DNA from: Opisthocomus hoazin
Lineage: Eukaryota > Chordata > Aves > Opisthocomiformes > Opisthocomidae
DNA length: 64,000 nucleotides
Assembly: GCF_030867145.1 (NCBI RefSeq)
Contig: NC_134429.1
Span: 21,127,115 to 21,191,114, forward strand
Direction of reading: 5' to 3'
The notes under the pieces are model-generated. The model did no database searches and was not told where the DNA came from. It saw only the letters and a list, made by a program, of their open reading frames with translations. A program made the translations under genes and the position numbers. This document shows, piece after piece, positions 48,539 to 59,500 of the stretch (within the stretch, counting starts at the first letter, position 1; the number at the start of each line of letters is the position of its first letter).

Positions 48539-51303
48539 ATGGCGGAGCGGGGCGAGCTGCGGGCGTTCCGGCTGCGCGGGTGCGGCAGCCCGCAGAAGTT
48601 CGGCGTGGCGGCCGGGAGCCTGCGCGGGCTGCTGCGGAAGGGCTGCCGGCTGCTGCAGGTGCGGGCTGGGGGCCGCGGCGCGGGGCTGGCGGCGCGGGCC
48701 CGCCCGTCCTCACCCGCCCCGGGTTGGGGGGGGGGCAGGTTCCCTTGCCAGGCAGCCGGCTCTGCCTCTACGAGGACGGGACGGAGCTGACCGAGAGCTA
48801 CTTCCGCGCCCTGCCGCCGCAGACGGAGCTGGTGCTGCTGGGCCCGGGAGAGACCTGGCGGGGCTGTGAGTGCGGGGGGAGCGGGCTGCGGGGAGCGGGG
48901 CGGTGCGGCGGGGCCCGGACGCGGCCCCTCAGCCGGCGCCGCCTCGCCCGCCGCAGGTGCCAGCGACATCGAGGGGCTCCTGGCCGCCTCCTGCAGCCAG
49001 CGCCAGGCCGTGGTGCGGGCGGCCAGGCGGCTGCTCTCCGGCGAGAGGGCTCCGCGGAGGCAGAAGCTGCTGGCGGACCTCATCCACAACCTGAGCGAGA
49101 ACATCCTGGCCGAGGGCAGGGAGGACGACGAGCAGTGGTTCGAAGGTAGCGGTCACCCGCGGGGGGCTGCGCGGGGGGCGGCGGGGCTCGCTCCGCGCCA
49201 GGCGGTCACCGCTGGCGACTTCACCGGGCTTAAAGTAAAGGAGCGGAAAAATCTGGGAGTCCTTCTGGCGGCTGTGGTTTGGTACCCAGTCAGGGGATTA
49301 GCTATCACATTAGCATACGTTTTCAAGTTTCTTTAAAATATATGCATGTTTACTATCAGAAAATGGTAAAAAAATGTTCCCTGTTCCTCTATCCAACATC
49401 GCTCTGGAATACGCTTTTTCCCCATTAACATAGCTCCGCATTTACAATCTTTTAACAGTTTGCTAATAGCATCTTGACAGTCTGCACCTATCAGCCCCCT
49501 AACCTTTCTTTACGTTCCTCTTTATACTTTCTTTGCAAGTTCCCCCTCCCGTTCCCAAATCATTATTGCAGTTTTTCCTGAACGATTCGTGTTTCTTTTC
49601 ACAGTCTCTTAGTGTTCTGTGTATGCACATTAACGAGAATCATTTAACAGCTATAGTATCAGCTACTGATCTCACAGCAGATGCTCTCCATGGTCCCCTT
49701 AAGTGCTAAAAGCAGGGTAGTCTTGAACCAGTAAAATAAAAATGGGGAAGAAAAAAAATCTGTGCATACTGAGTTTGTGAAAAGAAGGGATAAATACCCA
49801 GCTAGGCAGCAGCACAGCATTAAAACTACTAAGTTACAGCACAATCTAATTCCCTTCAGGTCTAGAGTCTCGTTTTAAGAACAAGTCAAGCTACATGCGA
49901 TACAGTTGTGAAAGCAGAATACGAAGCTACATGAGAGAGGTAACAGTTTCTATTGAAGTCCCTTATTTCCAAGCTGCTAGTAAAAGTAATTCTGTGACCA
50001 CATATGTATAAAATGATTTTACAGTGCAACATACTGATTGTAGAGGAGGGCCTCAGGCTACAGGCACCAAGGAATGATTGGTTTGGGTTTTTTTTCCTCC
50101 CTCTAGGTTAGTGGTTTTACTTCAAATGTTCATCCCACAGCAAGAGATGCATATAAAAGGATAATTGACCTGATGTCAGATAAACTGAAATCCGTGAAAT
50201 ACAACGGGTGCTACTTTGACAGAAGAGCGGAGGAGGCAGCCCGCCTGTGCACGACGGAGGGATGGTTCTCTTGTCAGGTAAGCGCAGCCCTTTCGAAAGC
50301 AGAGTGCCCCGGTTCCAGCAAGTACTGGCATGACTTGCAGCGACATTAGAGGAGGGAGATAGTTACTCGGATGCTTGCACAGTGCAGTATGAAGCTTGGC
50401 GGGCTGACGCTGGTTAGTTACAGCAAGGGGAAGGGCCGTGCCGGGGTGAGGAGCAGTGCGCCTTTCATCGTAGCCGTCTGGTTTTACAGGGACCTTTCGA
50501 CAGAGACGACTGCCCATGTAAGCATTCTATCAACCCCTACGGTAACAGGGAAAGCAGAATCCTCTTCAGTACCTGGAATCTCGATCACATGTATGTACAA
50601 AGTATTAATCCAAACGTACCTGTTTCATGCCCTTCATCTTAGGCAGGAAAGGGCCAGCCACTGAGTCTTCCCCCCGCACACTGCAGTTATCTCTGCTGTG
50701 AACAGGGCGTTGTGATAGAAGATGCTTGGGTGCTGGAGCTGTTTCTGGCAACGTAAACTCCTGAAGGCAGGTTAGAATGCTGTCTCATCAGCTGCTCGGC
50801 TTCTGTTCAGATGTCCTTTGTGTGGAAACATACCCCTCCTCACCACGTTAGCCTTTGTGAAGGCTCCTCTCTGGCAAAAAAACCCCTCAGACCCATTTTC
50901 AGGCATTGTGCACTTGTGATGCAAGCAGGATTTGCTAAACTAATTTCCTCGAGAAAGAAAATAAACCATAAACCTAGTTATGGTGAAAGAATTCAAATTC
51001 CACCTGTCTCTAAAAGGACAATGGAGACGTGATTATGATGAAAAAACTTTTGATGGCAATACTGTTTTCTCTTTTGTGTACTGAAGAATAGAGAAGAAAC
51101 GTGCTGTCGTCCCAGAACTGGCAGAAGCTGTCAAAACACGAGATGGAAGAGAAGTGAACTGGGAATACTTCTATCAGCTGCTGTTTACCGTGGAAAATTT
51201 AAAACTTGTACATATTGCCTGCCATAAGAAAACCAACCACAATCTCAGCTGTGACAAAACTAAAATTTACAGAGAAAGGAAGCAAACCCACAAGATTTCA
51301 TAG
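48539..51303 (+). CDS. DFFB: DNA fragmentation factor subunit beta (caspase-activated DNase, CAD)
   Basis: This endonuclease cuts chromatin between nucleosomes in apoptosis and is held inactive by DFFA/ICAD until caspase-3 cleaves the inhibitor. Seven exons in phase: 48539-48658, 48739-48865, 48957-49145, 49860-49939, 50107-50277, 50490-50590 and 51087-51303. They encode 334 residues (human 338). The CIDE-N domain is at about 1-80 (RLRGCGSPQKFGVAAGSLRG, LCLYEDGTELTESYF). A helical linker region spans 83-145. The histidine-rich nuclease core spans about 150-315: SGFTSNVHPTARDAYKR, CPCKHSINPYGNRESRILFS, NLDHIIEKKR, then LVHIACHKKTNH. These contain the conserved histidines of the beta-beta-alpha-metal site (about 241, 262, 305, 309, 314). 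The exon 6/7 junction was chosen because only the CTGAAG acceptor at 51086 restores NLDHIIEKKR. The C-terminus is lysine/arginine-rich, as in the family. Confidence 0.97.
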
Positions 51304-52240
51304 TGCTATCTCTGGAATTGACTCCTGCTTTTTTCAAAATCATGTCACATGGTATTTTTAAATAGCTCTAGTTTCTTAAACAAAAACTTATTTAAGAGTC
51401 CCTGGCAAAAGAGACTTGCTAAGTAATTCAATGGCAGTCTCACAAAGCGTACAGTCATATCATGGCTAATTCTACTCTCCCGCCTTCTCACTTACTACAA
51501 GCCTTCCTTAGACCACACTCTGTTAAGTGGGATAAAATGCAGCTGTGAGTCAGAGTACAAAAATGAGGCCGGAGGCTGACACTGGTTACATCCTACTACC
51601 TCTTTCTTACCATGACAAATGTAGGCCCAAAACTCACAGTACACAGAAATGAAACTTAGACAAAGCATTTCTTAACAACTAATCTGAGTGGATTTGTAGA
51701 GTCCTATTTCTGTGAACTCTGAGCCAAACACAGAATACTTTAGGATAATTACTTTGCTCTGTGCCTTTTCCAGGTAGACGACCACTGCATTTCAGATATA
51801 CCAGAGGGCGATGCAGTGACAGAGCTGCTGGCTCTTCTGCACTAAACTAACCTGCACTCATCCACGGCCACTGCATTTGCTGCTGCTTTAGACACGCATC
51901 TCCTAGAAGCATGAGCAAAGCCGTGCCCTATCTTTGCTTTTACCACCTTTGTTCTTTGCCAGCTTTCCCGCTGATTTTCCTCTGCTTTCAAACAGTTTCT
52001 GGCTCTTTAGCTTGAGTTTGCTTGAAGAAACACAAGTAACATTACTGTATAATAATCATGTTTACCTGCTGCTTTAGAGAATATTGCTTTTGTAAAACAA
52101 TTCCTACCTCAGGTAACAACATACAAACAGATAAATTTGTACTTTTTTTAATACCAGCTGATAGCAACTGAACTTTTAGTGACTGTTGGTGTAAACTACA
52201 TGAATTTTTTTAAATAAAAAAAATTACCACCATCTTTCTG
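51304..52240 (+). other. DFFB: DFFB 3' untranslated region
   Basis: From the TAG stop to the AATAAA at 52213-52218. AT-rich, with no further DFFB domain. An acceptor-like tract followed by a 23-codon open frame at 51774-51845 is described in the findings. Confidence 0.75.
52213..52218 (+). terminator. Poly(A) signal of DFFB
   Basis: AATAAA in an A-rich context after a T-run, followed within 35 bases by a GT-rich element (CTGTGGGTGTATGTGG). This is the arrangement expected of a strong cleavage/polyadenylation site. Confidence 0.8.
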
Positions 52241-53100
52241 TGGGTGTATGTGGAGGCAGAGGTGCACGAGTGGTTAATCAGGTGCAAGACAGCATGGCAA
52301 ATACAGACTAGAAGGGCTGAGCACAGGGAAACGTGTTTGTGAATGGAGCACCAGCTACTTACTGCTAGGTAAATACCCTCGCTCAGCTCTAGGGAAGAGC
52401 TCTGTCTTCCCCCCTGTCACTGGTCCTCTTTCTGACCCGGGAAAATCCAGCCAGGCCATGAAGAATTGTATTAAGAGAGCATTGCTGTGTGAGCCATAAC
52501 ATACTAGGTATTGGAAATGCAAGCTTTGCTACAGAGAGTACTGATTTAGTTTAAATGCCAAACTCGGTCCCCCTCCCAAACATTTCAATATGAAAAGTAA
52601 GTAGGTGCATTTTAGACAGAGGATTTCTAATACCAGTGCATTGAGTCGATCCTTCCAGATTGCCTTACAGCGTATGTGTCAGCGGTAACTACGATAGAAA
52701 CGCACAGGCTGCGCTGTTTTGACATTGGGGAAGGCATCACAGCCAAGCTTCTGATGACAAACACAATTCATCTGTATGGCACACTTCCTACAAACTGAAA
52801 ATCACCATTTTGCGCAGGGCTGAACCTAAAACGAGTGTCTGTGTGTGAAGACATATTTGCTAGAAAGAGACGGCAGCAAATATGGCATTTAAGGAAAGCT
52901 GGGAGAGCTACTTCAAGATGGAGTTGTGCTGAAAACCATGAATATGCTATTAAAAAATTAGATTTTTCTGTGTTACAGAATTAGAGTGAAAAGGAGCCAA
53001 GAAATATAGTTGACAGAAACAATGCATCAGCTGGAGTGGAAATGTGAATAAATTAACATGTCATGCATATACAATTTGTTTGGCTTACAACTTTTGAATG
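52241..53100. other. Short intergenic gap between DFFB and C1orf174 3' ends
   Basis: The two convergent genes end here. I see no open frame, repeat or RNA gene that I can support. Confidence 0.6.
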
Positions 53101-53109
53101 TTTAATAGG

Positions 53110-54202
53110 CTATAGCTGTAGAAATTAATATTTATTTAAACCATCTGCTGATAACATTTTCTCTGTATTTTTAGAAACGTAGAAGAAACTATTTAAACAA
53201 TAAAGATCTGGAAGCTTATTGCATAATGACACTTTCAGAGAAGTATTATCATAAACATCGGGTGAGTTAACTGTTCCTAAAATCATCTGAGGTTGCTCAT
53301 TAGTTTCTAAAAGTGCACGCCAAAATAACAAATTCGGTGGACTGACCCATATCCTTAGCAATCAATACTCGTTCATCTACCGATGAAGTCTGACACTGAG
53401 AGATTTTATTCCTCCTTTATCACCACCAATGTATTTGTTTACAAAATTCCTATTCATAACCCTCGGAAGTCAATTGAAAATACTGCACCAGCTGCATTGC
53501 ACAACTGTTGAAAAAGGCAGTGCTTGCGGCTGGTCTGGTGGAAGAGGGAAGCAGTCAGCTTCACGTGGTGGTTGTTCGGAGGGCTGACGTGCAATAAAAA
53601 TGTGCTTAGCTTCCAGAGATTAACACTGAACTGAACTCACGTTGACATCCATGCATTTAGGTTTACCAGCAGAACTGCATTTCCGAGGTTGGTTTGGTTC
53701 TGGTTTAGATGTAAACATTGCAACACAGCTTACACACCGGAGGCCGGTGTCCCTCTCTGCACTGGCAGTCGACTGGCTGCGTTACTAACTGGACGCCACC
53801 ATGGCAGACATTGCAGAACGAAAAGGAAAAGGACCTTGTTCTGACATGGGGCTTTTGGCTATTTTGAAAAAAGGAGTGAGACCCTAGACTCCTAAAGGAG
53901 TTCACCCTAGACAGTGGCTCCAAATTATAAAAACCAGTAAGAACCTCTATTTTCCCTGTTTTTTTCCTAAATATTAGTGGTAAAATGATAAATTACAATT
54001 CACTTCCAAATCACTGAAAAGTCAGTGAATCTTTGCCCCAGATAACCGTGGGAGAATAGTGTATCTGCCAGTTCCAGAAAAACAAACTACCAGTTCTTCT
54101 CTCTCTGAGAAAAGGCAAACGCAGACACCTTATGTTAGTGACATAGTGAGCCACCATTATGTGATTGCAAAGAAAAAAATTTCATTTGTTTACAGTTTGT
54201 TG
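53110..54202 (-). other. C1orf174 homologue 3' untranslated region
   Basis: Minus-strand sequence downstream of the stop at 54203. Two AATAAA signals in this orientation lie at 53405-53410 and 53131-53136, so the UTR is about 0.8 or 1.1 kb depending on which is used. Confidence 0.5.
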
Positions 54203-56321
54203 CTAGACAACGTCCTCTTCCTCCTCGTCGTCTTCCTTTGCAATGAAATGCAGCTTTCTGAATTCCCTCCTGCTCATCGTTGTGCTGGGGAGCGCAGGTG
54301 CCGGGAGATCCTTTAAGAAACAGATAAAATCATGAAGGGCAGCCTGGTGCGGCAAACGGCAGACCTCCCACCTCTCCAGCAGTTCCCACACTTCCACATC
54401 CGATACGTGAGGCACCAACACACGCCCCTTCACTTGGAAGCTGTGGCAGAAAGCCAGACCTAAAGCAGAGGAGCTTTGAGGGGAGCCTGCCTGAACCAGA
54501 CGCGGCTCACGGTCAGAGTGAGGGCTGGCAATCCTTCTGCAGGCTTCAGAAGGATTCAGAGGGTGAAGTGCTCCCTAAATGAATCCTCGCTGCTAAATAC
54601 CAGCCGTGCCTCCTGCTAAATACCAGTCCTCGGGAAATGCCCAAAAGAAGGTGGCATCGCATGCCCACAGTTACGCAATGTTAAAGGCAGAGCTGGGATT
54701 CAAACTGAAATCTCTGGCTCTTGATCCAAAGGCAGAGGTGGCCAGAAATCAGCTTCCATTCCGAAGAATTACTATAATCACAACTAAGAGCCATTCTGAC
54801 AGAATAACACTGTGTCTTTATGAGTAAAAATATCTATCTTATGGAATTGGAATGATAAAATCGAACCGAGAAAGATTTCACATCTGAAATTAACTTGCCT
54901 TGGCAATTAATTTCATCTCTGAGACAAATAATTTAATTTAGGGGCCAGGGATATGACTCCGGGTGCCTACCGATAACTGGTCGAGTTTGGCCACAATTTT
55001 GAGGCTAGCCTAATTTTGTTCGAGGATGCAAGACTGAAGGGGAACAGAGCCCGAGTCTGTGAAGTGAGAACAGACTGTCACCGCTCACCTGTCCAAACGC
55101 AGCATCTCCAAAGAACCGCTCCACTGGCATCGGCTGGTTGCTGTCTTCATCCAGGAAAGCACTATTGTCTGCTTGTGTCAGCTTCGTCGGGACATCTCCA
55201 TCCTCCACGCCAGACCCGTCTGAAAGTGCACTCGCACAGCTGCTCTCCTCTTCGCTGCAGACAGGACTGCACGGATTTTCATCGCTATCCATTTCTGATG
55301 GAGCCCCGCTTGGTTTCACTGCACATGGCTCGAGAGAAGCATTATGCTCCTTTTCCTGCTTGTCCTCATTAGCCTCAGGAATGCTTTCACCCTTTTTCTG
55401 TTGAATTACACCACAGCCTCCTGGATCTTCTGAGTGTCGATCGCCATCAGGTGTGTTAGGCGCTTCCCCCAGTGCAGCAAGGTTTTCACTTGCACTTGCA
55501 AGTCCTCCTAGTTCGGATTTTACTGGGCTGTTTTTTAGCCTCTTTGAGCATCGTCTGTCAGCCGCTTTGCGTGAAGAACACTGTTAGAAAAACAGAAAGA
55601 ATGTAAAGCTTACTTGACATCAAGAAAACTAAAATCACCGTATCTCTTTAGTTGCAAGGATGTGGAACCAAAGGGCTCCATCGAGCGAGTAGCACCTTCA
55701 GCCAGAGAAAAATAATCAGCAGAAGGTGCACGGGAAAAGCAGCGCAGAGGAGCAGACAGCGTGCGCCAAACCCCAGCGCGCAGCCCCTCTGCACCCGCAC
55801 CCTGGCTCAGCACCGTTTTCACGTGTCCTTGGGGGTGCCGCAGATGGCGGCTAACGCGGCAGAACGAACTGCTCGCTAGCGGCCCAGCGCACCGGCTGAC
55901 GGCCACCGGCCCTCGCGCGGTACCGGAGCCAGCGCCGGCCCGGCACGCACACGGCCGCCCCGCGCCGCACGGCTGCCCGCAGGCCCCAGCACGGCGGCGG
56001 GAGGCGATGGAAGTACCCCGGGCCTCCAGGTAATTCCCTCACGGTGAGGCCGGCTTCGTGGCTGCTGATATTAGCGGCAACCCCCGCCCCCGGCCCCCTC
56101 CCTCCTACCGGGCTCTGCGGGCGGCGGTTGGCCGGGTGCCTGCCCTCCAGGGACCCCTCCGCACCGCGCCCGGGAGGCCGCCGCCGCTGCCGCCAACCCG
56201 GGAAGGCCTCGCCGGGGGTCCCCGGGCGGCCCCGGCCCCGCGCTCCGGCCGCGCCGCTCGCCCGCCGCGCCGGGCCGCCCGCCGCCATCTTGGGCCGGGC
56301 GGCGGAGCCCGCGCTCGCCAT
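54203..56321 (-). CDS. C1orf174: UPF0688 family protein, C1orf174 homologue
   Basis: A small, probably nuclear, largely disordered protein of unknown function. Two exons are firm: 55089-55580 (164 codons, phase 0) and 54203-54310 (35 codons plus TAG). The larger begins CSSRKAADRRCSKRLKN then SPVKSEL, is acidic and serine-rich in the middle, and ends in the family signature FLDEDSNQPMPVERFFGD. The last exon encodes STTMSRREFRKLHFIAKED and a short acidic tail. The first exon is tentative: the only upstream in-frame ATGs are at 56321 (MASAGSAARPK) and 56288 (MAAGGPARRASG). An in-phase donor (CCG then GTAGGAGG) at 56108 would make exon 1 56109-56321, giving about 270 or 259 residues against 243 in human. 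This N-terminus does not clearly match the basic start of the human protein, so exon 1 may be wrong. Confidence 0.85.
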
Positions 56322-56470
56322 CTTGTGGAGGCGCTCGCCTCAGGGGCGGCCGGGCCTCGCCGGCTCCCGGGGCACCGGGCGGGCAGGCGGAGGGCGGCTT
56401 ATCCCCGGCGGGCGCTGAGGCGAGACGGGGCCCGGGCGGGGAACCCGGCCCTGACGCGAGGTTAAAATGA
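55850..56470. promoter_or_regulatory. CpG-island promoter of C1orf174 with two YY1-type sites
   Basis: A CpG-dense, TATA-less block. GCCGCCATCTTGG at 56281-56293 and CGCCATCTTGTGG at 56317-56329 are CAAGATGGCG motifs on the minus strand, the YY1 site typically found at or just downstream of the start in TATA-less genes. Both candidate ATGs of C1orf174 lie within these motifs, supporting a start near 56.3-56.4 kb. Confidence 0.65.
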
Positions 56471-56569
56471 GCTTTGGCGAAGCGCGAACAGAGAAGCTTG
56501 CCTCCAGGTTTCCCTGATGGGCTGCTGCCGGGGGAAAGGAACCGAACGTTTCCACCTGATCGCAGCATA

Positions 56570-59500
56570 GGTTATAAACGTTTGAGATCTTCTGCCTCCC
56601 GTTGTGTCTTCCTCCCGGAGCAACGCTTGCTGCTGTCGGAAGATGGGCGGTCGGGGGGTGATTATTCAGATAGGTCTCAGTTCGTTCCCACAGCCCTCAG
56701 GGAACAAATTATGTCAGTACCTCAAATCCCTGTTTAACTTCAAGGACTCTGACGAGCGCAGATGAGTTTCTGCGTCGCAAAGCAGCCCGACCCGAGATTT
56801 AAGTACATAATTCTTGTCTCTCCTGTTACGGGGGGAGGCGAGGGCGCACGCTTGCTCGCCGTGAGAAGCTGCAGGTCTGCGCGGCCCGACGCTCTGCGCC
56901 GGAGGAGGGACGGCAGCGCCCGCCGCCATGCGGCCCAGGGGCTCGATCCATCACGCTAAACTACAGCGCTTGCTGCTGTTAACTCAGTGCTTTGAGGACG
57001 CTGGGGGGATTTTTATAATTCTGCCTGGCTGAGGGCACAGGAGCTTGTTTCTTTATAGCAGCCTTTAATGTTCTTGCTCATTGCAGAGCCGTACCACAAG
57101 TCTCGGTGGTTTGAGGATATTACCTGTGCTCCTCAATCCAACTTAGCTGACAAAATGCTTGCCCATTCATCCTGGCCTTAAAAAACACAAGCAACAATTC
57201 AAATCACAGAAATAAGTGGCAAGAATGTACCTGTGGGAATATTCAAGTAAGGCATTTTTTCTCAAAAGCATAAAGTCTCCCAGTTAAACTGCGAAGGCTC
57301 GGAGACATGCCTGATACGCTGTTCTGAAATTCCTCGCGGTGCTCAGGGGCCCGTCTGTGCTTTGTTCTCTGGCTGAGATGATTCATATTCTCCTCCAAAA
57401 GCTCCTCGACTTGCTCCACTCTCTCACAGTGTTGTTGCTTGCATCCACGGAATACAGATGGTTGTTTTTGTTAGGCAGTGAAAACTTATACTGTCTCGTA
57501 AACAGAATAGGACTAGAACTGGCTGGAGAACAGCATTCCTGCAGCTGGAAAACTTGGTGGTTGTTTTAATTTCTCCAATAAGCTGGAATTCATAAGAAAA
57601 ATTTAATTTTGAAAATGTTAATAAACACTTTTCACAACACCGTATGCTTCCCGTTCGTTATGCCGCTTTGTAAGGTTGGCGTGCGCATTGGGGCGACGAG
57701 GGCAGAGGTGGCCAAGCCCTGAGCAGCCTCGTGTGCGTGGGCGGCCGCGGGCTCGGGGATGCCGACGGCAGGGACCCGGCGCTTCTGAGGGACGTGGCAC
57801 CCGGCGCAGGTGAAGCCAGGACGCCAGGGCTCCCTCGCAGAGCTCCTGTATTGCGGTCGCCACATCCTCCCCTGCAACCGCGTCGTTTCGTGGGAAGGGC
57901 GTGGCGATTTTGCGACTGCAGAGGTGGTTGCGTGTTCTGGAACATGGCTGGTCCCTCGCTGAGTAAAGAGCCGTCAGGCGGTGCAGGGAGCACCCCGGGA
58001 GAGGCCGGCGAGAGCGCAGATCCCCTCTGAGATCGGGCCCCGGCTCAGCAGCAGGCAGCGTCTCCAGAGGGACTCGAAAGGCTGCGCAGGGACTGCCAGC
58101 AGCCAGGCAGCCCTTAAAGCGAATCAGAACAGCACAAACTATTTACATTAAATTCACATGCCCACATAAAAGAGGACTTATTTTCCACAATATTTAAAAG
58201 AGGTTTTTATTAGAATCTGTTGTCTAAGCAGGCAGGCAAAAAAAAAGCCCAAAGATGTTGTGAGCTCCCTGGTTTTTGTGAAAGCTGGCTGGCGGGTGTG
58301 CAGCAGCTGATGAGCTTGCTGAGCGGGAAGGGAGGTTCAGGCTGTGAAGCTCGATGTGTAAATTAGCTTCTTGCAGCACTTGTCTCTGTGCCTGTCACTG
58401 TCATCAGTGGCCCTGTCTGTTACAGTCCTCCCAGTTCATTTGGCTAAACATTAGTGACATGCGAGGGACAGCAGCCAAAAAACCCGTTGCCTGTGAACAT
58501 GCTGGCTGTTAACTGTTGAACGAGAGGTCTATCAAACCCAACAGCCATCCAGCAGGAGCGCTGGCTGGTCTTTTCCTGCTACGGGCAAGTTATTTTTAGT
58601 TACGGCGGCTGAATTATTTTTCATTAGCAGGACCTGGGGAGGAAGCAGGCGGAGGATCCATTGCTTAGTGACCGGCCCAGGGAGCCTCGCTCGGCGCCTG
58701 GACCACGCTGCGGCGTCCCTCCTGCCGCCGCCTCCTCGGCAGAGCACGCACCGGCAGTAACGACCAGTCTTGCACCCGGGGTTTGAAGGCACAGCTTTTT
58801 AGCTGTTGTTCTCTCCTGTCAGACGATGTTTTCGTGCCAACTCAGGTGATGACCGTGAATATCGAACAGCTGATGGTGGGCTCCCAGAGGCACCGTCTCC
58901 TGGAGGAGTTTCGGAGGAGTTGACATCCCACCGAAACATCCAAGGGGGTCTGCAACACTCCGAGGCAGCTGTCCTGAACACTGCTCTCTTGAGTACCTTT
59001 GCACCACTCAAACCGAGTAAGACCTTCATTTTCGTTACTGAGGAGTGTCCACACCAGGAACTAGAGAGCCCTCACTCAGAAAGAACATGGAATTTATGAT
59101 ACATAATGAAACCTTATCCTTGCCATGTGAGAAACATCTTTTTGAGCCTTATTTCGTATTTCTTGTTAGTATCTTACCAAGAACCCAATGTGGAAAGCCA
59201 GTATCTGAATAAATTAACACAACTGAGCAGGGTACACAGACTTTGCAAGAAAGAGCAGCAAAGAGAAAAACAATGATATTCATTAATGAAAAACCTCGAA
59301 GAACATCTGAGAAGCAGAGAATGCAGAGAACCCCTCCCCAGCCGGGTAGCTGTGATGCCTGTCTGGCCGCGGAGCCGCATCGCCCTGAGCTCCCTGGCAC
59401 AGACACGGCTGGAGGTGCCGGGGTCCTGCCCAGGGCCGGCTGCTGGCGAGCGGATCCTCCCCGCTACTGATGCGCAGACCCAACTTTCGTAACCATCTCT

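Noticed and set aside
51087-51110. Alternative DFFB exon 7 acceptors (GAATAG or ATAGAG)
   Set aside because: They either shift the frame or need a different exon 6 donor; only the acceptor at 51086 gives the conserved NLDHIIEKKR segment.
54606-54827. 73-residue plus-strand frame antisense to the C1orf174 intron
   Set aside because: No splice context, no recognised domain, ordinary intron composition.
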